From NCBI GenBank assembly GCA_008682415.1, contig VANK01000013.1:124001-188000 (forward strand): a DNA stretch of 64,000 nt. The letters are read 5' to 3'. This document shows, in pieces, positions 1 to 9,400 of the stretch. The stretch is from Acidobacteria bacterium AB60 (lineage in GTDB: Bacteria > Acidobacteriota > Terriglobia > Terriglobales > Acidobacteriaceae). The translations under genes and the position numbers were made by a program. Within the stretch, counting starts at the first letter, position 1. Every line of letters begins with the position of its first letter. A model generated the notes under the pieces. It did no database searches. It was given only the letters and a program-made list of their open reading frames with translations, and was not told the origin of the DNA.

Positions 1-472
1 CCAGCGTGTTTCCCGAGGGCGATGTCGACGAGACCGAGTTCTGCTGCTCGCCCAGTTGGCGCAGATAAATCCGGCCCAGCAGCTTGTGCGCGTTCACATC
101 ATCGGGATGCGACTTCAGCAACTCCCGCGCGGTAGCCTCCGCGTCGCGCACCCGTCCCGTCCGGAAATAAAGATCCGCAAGCCCGCCATGCAGCTCCGCG
201 GAGGTCGGATCTGCGTTCAAAGCGTACTTGTACTCGTCGATCGCGTGCTGCACAAACTCCGGCTTCCCGGAGTTGATCGCCTGCTCTTCGTAAAGATCCG
301 CCAGCGCCGCGTGATAGTACGCCTGCGCCCGGTTAACCGATGCATCCTGGTTCGCCGGAGGAGCAGATTCAGGCTTGGCGGAGTTTTGGGCGAGCGCGCT
401 GCTCCCGGAAACCGTCATCACGGCGGTTGCGAGAGACAGCCACAGAAGCGGCATGCGATTTTGATTCATCAT
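1..472 (-). CDS. TPR-repeat exported protein, N-terminal part (gene runs off the window start)
   Basis: Reading leftwards from two adjacent ATG codons at 472 and 469, the frame stays open to base 1 (157 codons). Residues 1 to about 33 look like a Sec signal peptide: a short polar start, a Leu/Ala/Val-rich core and an ALAQ-type end. The rest resembles tetratricopeptide repeats, with Ala/Tyr/Leu spaced as in paired helices (for example ALADLYEEQ, YALNADP, GLADLYF, LLGRIYL). The protein is probably periplasmic and acts as a protein-interaction scaffold. The C-terminus lies outside the window, so length and any further domain are unknown. Confidence 0.8.
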   Translation of the reverse strand, partial: MMNQNRMPLLWLSLATAVMTVSGSSALAQNSAKPESAPPANQDASVNRAQAYYHAALADLYEEQAINSGKPEFVQHAIDEYKYALNADPTSAELHGGLADLYFRTGRVRDAEATARELLKSHPDDVNAHKLLGRIYLRQLGEQQNSVSSTSPSGNTL

Positions 473-724
473 GTTCAATCTAGACATTCCGGCCTTTGCG
501 GCCACTGCTTGAGAGGAAGATGCCTTGCTGCAGGGCCAAATGGCTGCACGGGCAGCCGTATAGACGGGCGCCTGACATAGAGACGATTTTAAGCGCCAAT
601 TGGTTCGCTCGGGTCTAGAATGAGCGGTTTTTGGCGTTTTGCGCTGACGAAAGTCAAGGAAACCGACTTTGCCAGACCATTCTTTCTTTGAAACTTGCCA
701 ACAGAATACCTCAATCCTGTTTGC

Positions 725-2314
725 TCAGTGGCGGAAATGCCGAATCCCCGTAAAGACCATCGCCACTCCCAGACGGTCGGCCGCGGCAATTACCTCCGGG
801 TCCTTCACCGACCCGCCCGGCTGAATCACCGCCGTCGCCCCAGCCTGCACCGCCGCCTCCAGTCCATCCGGGAAAGGAAAGTACGCGTCGGAAGCCGCAA
901 CTGTCCCCTGCAACGGCAAAACCGCTTTCATGGCTCCAAATTTGGCGGCATCCACCCGGCTCATCTGCCCCGCCCCGATCCCCACCGTCTGCCCGTCGCG
1001 CGCGTACACAATGGCGTTTGATTTCACATGCTTGCAGACCCGCCAGGCAAAGATAAGGCTGCGCAGTTCGGCCGCCGTCGGGGGCCGCCAGGTCACCACC
1101 TTCAGCTCCGACTCCGCCACCCGGGCCGTATCCGCATCCTGCATCAACATGCCGCCCGAAACCTGCTTCACCACGGTTCTGGCCGGCGCCGCCTGAATCT
1201 CCACCAGCCGCAAATTCCGCTTCGCCGCAAAACGCTCCCGCGCTTCGGGCGTAAATGCCGGGGCCGCGATCGCCTCCACAAACAGCTTCGCGATCTCCTC
1301 GGCTGCCTCGCCGTCCACCGGCTGGTTGATGCCAATCACCCCGCCAAACGCCGAAACCGGGTCGCAGGCCAGCGCCTTGCGATAGGCCTCCAGCACCGTG
1401 GCCCCCGTGGCCGCCCCGCACGGATTGGTGTGTTTGATGATCGCCACTGCCGGCTCATCGGAGGCCGTCGGCTTCAGCTCTTGCGCCAGCTCCCAGCAGG
1501 CATCCAGATCCACCAGGTTGTTGTAGCTCAATTCCTTTCCTTGCAACTGCTTGGCCCCCGCCACGCCAAGCCCCGAACCGTCCGCGTACAGCGCCGCCCG
1601 CTGGTGCGGATTCTCCCCGTACCGCAGCGGTTGCGCCAGCGGGAAGTTGATTCGCAGCGTCGCCGGAAAGCTCTCCCGGTCGATCGCCGCCGGGCTGGCC
1701 GCCGCCGGCGCCTCCGACACCCGTTCCAGCGTGTCTGCGATCGCGCTGTCATACGCAGCCGTGGTTGCAAACGCCTGCTTGGCCAGGCGCCAGCGCGTCT
1801 CGCGGCTCAATGCGCCGTTCGCGCCCTGCATCTCCGCAAGCAGCGCGCCATACTCCTCCACCCGCGTCACAATCGCCACATCTTCAAAGTTCTTTGCCGC
1901 CGAGCGCACCATCGACGGCCCCCCGATGTCGATGTTCTCGATCAGGTGCCCGAAACTCACCCCGGGCTGGTTCGCGGTCTTCTCAAACGCGTACAGATTC
2001 ACCACCACCATATCGATCGGCTCGATGCCGTGCTCCGCCACGGCTGCCTCGTGCTCGGCGTTCCCGCGGATGTACAGCAGCCCGCCATGCACCTTGGGAT
2101 GGAGCGTCTTCACCCGCCCGTCCAGCATCTCCGGAAACCCGGTCAGGTCGCTGATATCCTTCACCGTCAAACCAGCCTCGCGAAGCGTCCGCGCCGTTCC
2201 GCCGGTCGAGATCAGTTCCACCCCGAAGCCCGCCAGCCCCCGGGCAAACTCCACCAGTCCGCTCTTGTCGGTCACGCTCAGCAGCGCCCGCCGAATCCTC
2301 TTCTCCGCGCTCAC
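725..2314 (-). CDS. purH: Bifunctional AICAR formyltransferase / IMP cyclohydrolase
   Basis: A 529-residue protein of normal family length. It catalyses the last two steps of de novo purine synthesis: AICAR is formylated with 10-formyl-THF to FAICAR, which is then cyclised to IMP. Residues about 8-150 are the MGS-like cyclohydrolase domain (LLSVTDKSGL, STGGTARTL, KTLHPKVHGGLL). The rest is the transformylase domain, with KHTNPCG and DPVSAFGG. The start is GTG at 2314, preceded by AAGGAG six bases upstream. The gene stands alone here and is divergent from the rhomboid gene across a 144-bp gap. The protein is cytosolic. Confidence 0.97.
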   Translation of the reverse strand: MSAEKRIRRALLSVTDKSGLVEFARGLAGFGVELISTGGTARTLREAGLTVKDISDLTGFPEMLDGRVKTLHPKVHGGLLYIRGNAEHEAAVAEHGIEPIDMVVVNLYAFEKTANQPGVSFGHLIENIDIGGPSMVRSAAKNFEDVAIVTRVEEYGALLAEMQGANGALSRETRWRLAKQAFATTAAYDSAIADTLERVSEAPAAASPAAIDRESFPATLRINFPLAQPLRYGENPHQRAALYADGSGLGVAGAKQLQGKELSYNNLVDLDACWELAQELKPTASDEPAVAIIKHTNPCGAATGATVLEAYRKALACDPVSAFGGVIGINQPVDGEAAEEIAKLFVEAIAAPAFTPEARERFAAKRNLRLVEIQAAPARTVVKQVSGGMLMQDADTARVAESELKVVTWRPPTAAELRSLIFAWRVCKHVKSNAIVYARDGQTVGIGAGQMSRVDAAKFGAMKAVLPLQGTVAASDAYFPFPDGLEAAVQAGATAVIQPGGSVKDPEVIAAADRLGVAMVFTGIRHFRH

Positions 2315-2458
2315 CCTGTCTCCTTATCGCAGCAACTGGATCGCGCCCGCGCACCTCGGCGCCGCAACGCAAACCATACTCCAGACTACAACTGCGGCCC
2401 GCCGCGGCCGACCTCCTCCTCACCCCGTCCTGATGCGCCAATCAAGTACAGTAGAACC

Positions 2459-3361
2459 ATGGGTAGTCCTCCCTCCAGCCCCCCCGGACAGGGCCCGATT
2501 CCGGAGATCCTGCCGCCGGCCAGCAGCACCAACGGCTACCCCGCTTACCATCGGGAGGGCTACACGGTTGCGCCCCCGCCTCCCATCGCACGCCCGCGCC
2601 GCCGCTGGGCCGTTGCCCCGGCCACCTGGACCCTTCTGGCCATCAATTGCGCGGTGTATCTCCTCATGGTCCTTACCGGGACCAACCCCTTCAATCCGAG
2701 CTCCGCAAGCCTGTTGCTCTGGGGTGCCGATAACGCCGGGTCCGTCCTCAACCAGGGAGAATGGTGGCGCATCGTCGCTGCCATGTTCGTCCACGGCGGC
2801 TTCCTCCACCTCGCCCTCAACATGTGGTGTCTCTGGAACCTCGCCATGCTGGCCGAGCCCCTGATGGGCTCCTTCGGCGTCCTCTCCGTCTATCTGCTCA
2901 CGGGCGCCTCCGGAAACCTGCTCTCCACCTTCGTCAACTGGGTCAAGTATCACAACATCGACATCGATCCTGCTGGTCACGTCGGACCGGTTGGTGTGGG
3001 CGCCTCCGGAGCCATCTTCGGAATCGCCGGCGCGCTTATCGTTCTCCTGAAATCGAATCGCCTGCCCGTCCCGCCCGAGGAGCTTAAGAAACTCCGCCGC
3101 TCGGTGATCTCCTTCGCGGTGATCAACCTCGTGATTGGCTTCTCTATCAACGTTGGCTCCAGCGCCATGGGCGCCGGCATCGGCATCGACAACATGGCTC
3201 ACGTCGGCGGCTTCGCCTGCGGTCTCCTCTTCGCCATGCCCATGGTGCCCCGCATCGGCTCGCCGCGCACTACGTTCAACCTGCGCTTGCGCATTGCCGT
3301 GGCGATGGTGGTCGGCCTGCTGGTGCTATTCGGTTTCTATCTGGCGCAACTGCCCCGATAG
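2459..3361 (+). CDS. Rhomboid-family intramembrane serine protease
   Basis: A 300-residue polytopic membrane protein. After a proline-rich cytosolic tail of about 50 residues it has the rhomboid fold of about six membrane segments. The catalytic Ser is in GVGASGAIFG (Ser184) and the His in MAHVGGFACG (His248), the usual Ser-His dyad. The segment HGGFLHLALNMWCLW matches the conserved second helix region, although the usual L1-loop WR motif appears only as EWWRIVAAMFVHG. Rhomboids cut membrane-anchored substrates within the bilayer; the substrate here is unknown. The open frame continues upstream of ATG 2459, but that part is antisense to purH and is not coding. Confidence 0.93.
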   Translation: MGSPPSSPPGQGPIPEILPPASSTNGYPAYHREGYTVAPPPPIARPRRRWAVAPATWTLLAINCAVYLLMVLTGTNPFNPSSASLLLWGADNAGSVLNQGEWWRIVAAMFVHGGFLHLALNMWCLWNLAMLAEPLMGSFGVLSVYLLTGASGNLLSTFVNWVKYHNIDIDPAGHVGPVGVGASGAIFGIAGALIVLLKSNRLPVPPEELKKLRRSVISFAVINLVIGFSINVGSSAMGAGIGIDNMAHVGGFACGLLFAMPMVPRIGSPRTTFNLRLRIAVAMVVGLLVLFGFYLAQLPR

Positions 3362-3454
3362 CATCGCGTGCGCGGCTGGAGTTCTGTGCAACAATACGGG
3401 GCGTAAGCGGTTCTCCGCTTTTTGAGTTCGCTTCTACTCAGAGGGGGTCCTGTC

Positions 3455-4414
3455 ATGGAACGCCGCTCTTTTCTCAAGCAAGCCGTCATTACTGCCGCTA
3501 CTGTTGCTTCCGCAAATCGCATCAATGCTGCGAACACACCGACTCATCCCATTGCGCGCCGCACCCTGGGCAAGACGGGCGAGCAGCTTTCAATCATTGG
3601 CTTCGGCGGAATTGTGGTGATGGATGAAGAGAAGGGCGCTGCCGCAAACATAGTGGCCGAGGCCGTGGATCGCGGGATCAACTACTTCGACGTCGCGCCA
3701 AGTTATGGCAACGCCCAGGAGCGGTTGGGCCCTGCATTGGCGCCGTATCGCAAAAACTGCTTTCTGGCCTGTAAGACAGAGGGCCGCATGAAGGATGACA
3801 GCCGGAAGCAGCTAGAAGAGTCGTTGCGGCTGCTCAAGACGGATCATGTGGACCTCTACCAGTTTCACGCGCTCACCAAGATGACGGAGCTGGATAAGGT
3901 GCTGGGGCCGGGCGGCGCGATGGAGACCATGGAAGCGGCCAAGAAGGAAGGCAAGATTCGCTACATTGGCTTTTCGGTGCATTCCGTGGAGACCGCGTTA
4001 GCGGCACTGGATCGCTACAACTTCGACACCGTGCTGTTCCCGGTGAACTGGGTTTTGTTCACGCAGGCAAACTTCGGGCCGCAGATTCTGAAGCGCGCGC
4101 AGGAGAAGCAGATGGGCATCCTGGCGCTGAAGGGGATGGCCAAGACCACGTGGGCAGCGGATCAAAAACAGAATCATCCCGAGCCCAAGTGCTGGTACAA
4201 GCCGGCCGCGTTTCCAGACGAGGCGGCCATGGGATTGCGTTGGACGCTGGGCCATCCCATTACGGCTGCGATTCCGCCCGGCGATGAGAAGTACTTCCGG
4301 CTGGCGATGGATGTGGCGCAGAACTTCAAGCCGCTGGAGCCGCACGAAGAGCAGGCGCTGCTGGCCGGCGGCAAGGGCGCGGAGCCGATCTTTCATCTGG
4401 GCAATGATGTGTAG
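3455..4414 (+). CDS. Aldo/keto reductase with twin-arginine leader
   Basis: A 319-residue AKR-superfamily oxidoreductase. The N-terminus MERRSFLKQ followed by an Ala/Thr/Val-rich stretch is a Tat signal, so the enzyme is probably folded with NADP(H) and exported. The AKR catalytic residues are visible: Asp in FDVAPSYG, Tyr in the same motif, Lys in FLACKTEG and His in DLYQFHAL. ATG 3455 is chosen because GAGGGGG lies 7-8 bases upstream; an upstream TTG at 3422 has no such site. The gene is locally G-rich on the + strand, unlike most of the first 30 kb. The substrate is unknown. Confidence 0.92.
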   Translation: MERRSFLKQAVITAATVASANRINAANTPTHPIARRTLGKTGEQLSIIGFGGIVVMDEEKGAAANIVAEAVDRGINYFDVAPSYGNAQERLGPALAPYRKNCFLACKTEGRMKDDSRKQLEESLRLLKTDHVDLYQFHALTKMTELDKVLGPGGAMETMEAAKKEGKIRYIGFSVHSVETALAALDRYNFDTVLFPVNWVLFTQANFGPQILKRAQEKQMGILALKGMAKTTWAADQKQNHPEPKCWYKPAAFPDEAAMGLRWTLGHPITAAIPPGDEKYFRLAMDVAQNFKPLEPHEEQALLAGGKGAEPIFHLGNDV

Positions 4415-4517
4415 TTCGAAGCGGTGCTGGCGGTGTTGTCGGGGCCAGTGAAGCGCTGCGACGCATGCTTCGCGAGACGCGAACGCCCCGTTCCGTCAAA
4501 TTCCGGTTGCGTCCAGA

Positions 4518-4868
4518 TTACCGCGCAGCCGTTGCCGCGAACTTCCGCACCATGGCCAGCAGCAGCTTGCGATCGCTCTCATTCAAATTCGTCGAGTACC
4601 GCCGAATCTGCGTGAGGAACTTCAACTCCTCATCGGAGAGCTTCTGGGTGTCGAGATGCTTGCCGAGCGCGTCGTCAGCAAAGAACTGGGAGATCGGGAG
4701 ATCTAACGCGAGAGCAATCTTGGAAAGTGTGTCGAGGGAGGGTACCGTGTGGCCGTTCTCGACGCGCGACAGGTAACAACGAAGCAATCCAGTCTTCTTT
4801 TCGATGTCGCCCTGCGACAGCCCTTTGTGGAGCCGGTGCGCACGGATCGTGGTGCCTATCTTAATCAC
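4518..4868 (-). CDS. XRE/Cro-type helix-turn-helix regulator
   Basis: A 116-residue cytosolic DNA-binding protein. Residues about 5-60 are a typical HTH_3 domain (IRAHRLHKGLSQGDIEKKTG, then LSRVENGHTVPS and LSKIALALDLP). The remaining half is a charged helical tail (LSDEELKFLTQIRRY, RKLLLAMVRKF). The start is GTG 4868 with AAGGA upstream. Two overlapping inverted repeats lie 46-72 bp upstream of the start, which is compatible with autoregulation. No partner gene such as a toxin is adjacent, so the regulon is unknown. Confidence 0.9.
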   Translation of the reverse strand: MIKIGTTIRAHRLHKGLSQGDIEKKTGLLRCYLSRVENGHTVPSLDTLSKIALALDLPISQFFADDALGKHLDTQKLSDEELKFLTQIRRYSTNLNESDRKLLLAMVRKFAATAAR

Positions 4869-4913
4869 GGGGGATCCTTAATCGCAGCGGCTCATACAGG
4901 CCCGCCGACTAAA

Positions 4914-4940
4914 TTGTGTATGTTGACACAAGAGTTAACA
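4914..4940. promoter_or_regulatory. Two overlapping inverted repeats upstream of the XRE regulator (candidate operator)
   Basis: TTGTGT-ATGTTG-ACACAA (4914-4931) is a perfect 6-bp inverted repeat. The overlapping TGTTGAC-ACAAGA-GTTAACA (4921-4940) is an inverted repeat with 6 of 7 positions paired. Both lie in the only sizeable gap upstream of the regulator at 4518-4868, in an A/T-richer stretch. The function as an operator is inference. Confidence 0.45.
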
Positions 4941-5017
4941 TGCACGTGCCCGGCAATGCAAGAAGATAATGACTGATTTGCAACGAAAGTGTTACTTATG
5001 ACGGCAATTAGCCATAC

Positions 5018-5770
5018 TCAGCGCCCGAGGTTTTGTTCAAAAAACTTCGCCGTCCGCGCCTGCGCATCCGCCGCATCTTCGGGTCGATAACCTGTCTTGT
5101 TGTTGGGATTCTCAAACGCGTGTCCCGCATCCGGATAGACTTTCGCATCCACCGGCTTGCCCAGAATCTTCATCGCACCTTCGAACCCGTGCACCGCCTC
5201 GGGCGGGATTCCGCGGTCCTGTCCGCCAAAGTTTCCCAGCACCGCCGCGTGAATCTTCGCCAGTTGATCCCGGTCCGTGGCCAGTGCCCCGTAGTTCACT
5301 GAAACGGCCTTCAACTCCGGTTCCGCGATGGCCAGCTGCAGCGCGTATCCGCCGCCCATACACCACCCCACGGCGCCAATCCGGTCGTGCTTCACATCCT
5401 TGCGGCTCTCCAGGTACTTGAACCCCGCCACCAGATCGCGTACTCCCTGATCCTGCGGCAGGCCGCGCATCAACTCGTGAGCCATCTCGGGGCTGTCCGC
5501 CACCTTGCCGTGATACAGATCCACCGCCAGCGCCACGTACCCGTGCGCCGCAAAGTTCGTGGCCTGCTCCTTGATCCAGCTGTCCACGCCCCACCACTCC
5601 TGGATCACCACGATCGCTGGATGAGCTCCCCCGCCTTGCGGCAGATAGAGCAGCCCACTCGCCTGTCCGTCTCCACTGGGGAACGTCACCTGCTGTTGCG
5701 CGTTGAGGGAAAGGGCGCTGAAAAGGAACAGCACGGCAAAGCCGCACACGCCAAACCGCATCGTCTTCAT
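5018..5770 (-). CDS. Dienelactone hydrolase family protein, exported
   Basis: A 250-residue alpha/beta hydrolase. A signal peptide (MRFGVCGFAVLFLFSALSLNAQ) is followed by the DLH fold with the family's Cys-Asp-His triad: the nucleophile Cys in GWCMGGGYAL, Asp in GGQDRGIP and His in DAGHAFENP. QEWWGVDSWI is the conserved early segment. The family hydrolyses dienelactones or related esters; the true substrate here is unknown and a periplasmic location is predicted. ATG 5770 is preferred because GAGG lies six bases upstream. An in-frame ATG at 5776 has GAGG directly abutting it, and the more distant start at 5881 would overlap the upstream GNAT gene. Confidence 0.92.
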   Translation of the reverse strand: MKTMRFGVCGFAVLFLFSALSLNAQQQVTFPSGDGQASGLLYLPQGGGAHPAIVVIQEWWGVDSWIKEQATNFAAHGYVALAVDLYHGKVADSPEMAHELMRGLPQDQGVRDLVAGFKYLESRKDVKHDRIGAVGWCMGGGYALQLAIAEPELKAVSVNYGALATDRDQLAKIHAAVLGNFGGQDRGIPPEAVHGFEGAMKILGKPVDAKVYPDAGHAFENPNNKTGYRPEDAADAQARTAKFFEQNLGR

Positions 5771-5822
5771 GGGCATCCTCGGCAACTCCGACGAGAATCC
5801 TATCCCAAAACGACGGCCGCGG

Positions 5823-6353
5823 TCACAAATCCTTGCGCAGGTACGCGAGCGCCTCAATCGGGTTATCGCCATATGGAGCACAGGGCGTGAAACCCATCTG
5901 CAGGTACAGCTTCAGCGCCGCAGACATCGCGGATGGCACGGTGTCCAGATACACGGCCCGGCGCCCCGCCGCCTTCGCCCGGTCCAGCACCGCCTGGGTC
6001 AGCTTCCGCCCCAGACCCGTCCCGCGCGCCTCGGGCCGAACCCATAGGCGCTTTACCTCCCACGAGCTTTGTCCCAGCTCGCCTGGCGTCCGCCGCCACG
6101 CCACAAACCCCACAAGCCTTCCGTTCATCAGCCCCACCAGCGCTCCGCCGTCCTGCTCGCGATAGCTCATAGGCAAGCGGGCCGCCTCCTTCTCCAGGGT
6201 TCCGAAACAAAACTGTTCTGCGTCGGGATGGCTGATCACGAATCGTCCGTACTCCAGCAGCAGCTCCCGCCCGTCCTCCAGCAGCTGTGCCGGGGACGCT
6301 TCCGTCAGCTCCACCAGCTCCACTGTGTGCTTCTGATCCTCTGCATGCGGCAT
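5823..6353 (-). CDS. GNAT-family N-acetyltransferase
   Basis: A 176-residue acetyl-CoA-dependent acyltransferase. The acetyl-CoA-binding motif A is seen as VKRLWVRPEARGTGLGRKLTQAVLDRA-type sequence at about residues 105-130, followed by a YLDTVPSAMSAALKLYLQMGF segment typical of motif B. The acceptor is not predictable. It lies 52 bp upstream of the dienelactone hydrolase on the same strand, so the two may be co-transcribed, and is divergent from the TonB receptor gene. There is only a weak ribosome-binding site. Confidence 0.88.
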   Translation of the reverse strand: MPHAEDQKHTVELVELTEASPAQLLEDGRELLLEYGRFVISHPDAEQFCFGTLEKEAARLPMSYREQDGGALVGLMNGRLVGFVAWRRTPGELGQSSWEVKRLWVRPEARGTGLGRKLTQAVLDRAKAAGRRAVYLDTVPSAMSAALKLYLQMGFTPCAPYGDNPIEALAYLRKDL

Positions 6354-6443
6354 CTTTCCAGTCTACGTCGCGCGCGATTTCCGTAAACCTTCCCCATGCC
6401 CGCTCCGTCTGTCTGAGTACGGCTCGAGAGTCCAGGAGCAACG

Positions 6444-9400
6444 ATGCGGCAACACGCCAGGCTGGGAGTTCTGTCAATTCTGTTGTGCTCGGCGTTCGGT
6501 ACGCCTGCCTTCACGCAGGCTCCGTCGGCAGCACCGGATACTTCGGACCGCACACCCTCGTCCACGCCGTCGCCCGCACCCGGCGAGCCCTCTTCCTCTG
6601 TAACCGGCGGCAAGATTCACGGCACTGTCAAAAGCGGCAACGTCCCCCTGCCCGGCGTCACCGTCACCGCCCAGAACACCCTCACCGGCAAGCGCTACGC
6701 CACCACCACCGACATCTCCGGCGCCTGGTCCATGGACATTCCCCAGAACGGTCGCTACGTGTTTCGGACGCAGTTCGCCGCCTTCGCGCAGGGTTCGGGG
6801 GAGGCTCTCCTCAACGCCGCCGGCCACGATCAGACCGTCAACTTCGATCTCGTGCTCGCCTCTCGCGCCGCCGCTCAGGCCCAGGCCCAGGATGCCCAGC
6901 AGAATCAGGCAGCGCAGGTCATCCGCCAGCTCGCCGCGAATGGACCGCAGAATCTGAATCTCCTCAGCACGCTCACCGGCGACACCGCCGCGGGTACGGC
7001 GGGAACTCCCGCCTCCAGCGGCGCTGCACTGCCCTCCATCGCCGGCAACGCCGACTTCACCGGTGAATCCGTTGCCATCTCCGGACAAGCCGGCTCGGTC
7101 AGCCCCATGGCCGGCGTCGACATGGACCGCCTCCGTGATATGGCCGAGACCATGCGCTCGCAATTCGCAGCGCAGGGCGGCACTGTCATGAACGTTCCCG
7201 GCGGCATGACCATGAACATCACCAGCGGCTTCGCCGGCGGCGGTGGCTTCTTTATGGGCGGCCCCGGCGGCTTTGGCTTCGGACGCGGCAACTTCCGCAA
7301 CTTCAATCCCAGTCAGCCGCACGGCTCCGTCTTCTGGCAGGGCAGCAACTCCGCCCTCGACGCCGAGCCCTTCAGCCTGCGCGGACAACCACAGCAGCAG
7401 CCCGCCTCCGGCACCGATCGCTTCGGCGCCACCTTGATGGGCGCACCCTTTCTCCCCGGCCTCACCAAGCCCAGCGGCAAAGACTCCGTCTTCCTCACCT
7501 TCTCCGGCGCGCGCAACTCCGTGCCGGTCGATCAGTACGCCACCGTGCCCACTCCCGCCGAACGCGCCGGAACCATCCCCGGCCTCGCCGCCTCCATCAC
7601 CCCGGTTCCGCAGGCCGCCGCGCTCTTGCAGTACATCCCCCTTCCCAATCTTCCCGGCGAAACCCAGAACTACCACCTGCTCACCACCCGCCAATCCAAC
7701 ACCACCCAGGGCGGCGTTCGCTACATGCGCGGCATCGGCGCCAACGCCTCTCCCTTCGGCTTCGGCGGACCCGGCGGCCGTCGCGCGCAGCAGACCACGC
7801 AGGCCCTCCGCCAGAGCATCAACGTGAATTACAACTGGTCCCACGCCGCCTCTGACGACGTCAACATCGTGCCCATCCTCGGCGGCAAAACAGCCTCCGA
7901 CTCCAACTCCGTGCAGGCCGGCTACACCCTCGGCAAAGGCAAGCTCACCAGCATCTTCAACGCCAGTTGGAACCGCGCCAACGCCCACACCACAAACTTC
8001 TTCACCGGCCTCAATGACATCGCCACAGCATCCGGCCTCCTCGGCCCGGGAGGCGAAGCGCTCAACGCCAGCTCCCTCAACTACGGCCTCCCCAGCGTCG
8101 TTCTCTCCAGCTTCACCGGCATCAGTCAGACCCAGCCCTCCTTCTCCATCGCTCAGACCATCTCCCTCTCCGAAACCCTGGCCTGGATCCACGGCAAGCA
8201 CAACTTCCGCTTCGGCGGAGACTATCGCCGCGTGCACCACGACTTCCTCGGCGGCAATAACGCCACCGGCACCTTCTACTTCACCGGCCTCTACACCGGC
8301 TCTTCCCTCGGCGACTTCCTCCTGGGCGAAGCGCAGTCCACCTCCATCGACTCCTCCGCCAACAAGAGCTACCTCCGCGACAACGTCTTCGACCTCTACG
8401 CCCAGGACGACTGGCGCGCCCTTAACCATCTCTCGCTCAACGTCGGCATCCGCTACGAGTACTTCGCGCCCTACACCGAGAAGTACAACCGCCTCTCCAT
8501 GGTCGACACCAATCCGGACGGCGGCTTCACCAGCGTGGGCCAGGTTCAGGCGGGCGCCACAAGCCCCAACTACGGCAGGCTCCCCGACGCGCTCGTCAAG
8601 CCTTACCCGTACGCCATCGCCCCGCGTCTCGGCTTCGCGCTGCGCCTGCCCAAGCAAACCGTCGTGCGCGGCGGCTACGGCATGAACTACACCGTCAGCC
8701 AGTACTCCATCTTCGCCAACGCCATGGCCCACCAGCCGCCCTTCGCCAACGAGCAGACCAACGAGGCCACCAGCAACTGCCCCGATCCGCGCATCCCCTG
8801 CTACTCGCTCGCCAACGGATTCCCCGCACCCAATGCCATCGGCAACTACGCGGTGCAGCCGCGCTACCACCTGCCTTACGTGCAGGCGTATAACCTCGAC
8901 GTGCAAAAGACTCTGCCCTGGGGCATCGTCCTGAACATCGGCTACAACGGATCCCGCGGCAGCAACCTCGACGTCAAGATCGCCCCCCGCGCCGTTCCCG
9001 GCAGCCCCAACACCGATCCCGGCAACATCCCGTTCTTCTTCGAGGAATACGGCGCCTTCTCCCGCTTCAATGCCGGCACCGTCCGGGTCAACAAGCGCAT
9101 GTCCAGCGGCATCTCTCTCGGCGCCAACTACCAGTACTCGCACTCCATCGACGACGCCGGCTCCGTCGGCGGCACCTCCAGCATCGTTGCGCAGAACTGG
9201 CAGGACATCGCCGCCGACGAGGGCAACTCCACCTTCGACGTGCGCCACAAGGTCAGCGGCCACTACCTCTACGAACTCCCCTTCGGCAAAGACAAGTTCT
9301 GGCTCACCACCGGCGCCGCCTCGCACATCTTCGAAGGCTTCTCCATCTCCGGCGACTTCACCTTCGCCACCGGCACGCCCCTCACGCCCACCTACCAGGC

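Noticed and set aside
1028..2458. Open frame upstream of, and in frame with, the rhomboid gene
   Set aside because: It is antisense to purH, Arg/Pro-rich and without homology. The rhomboid start at 2459 is sufficient.
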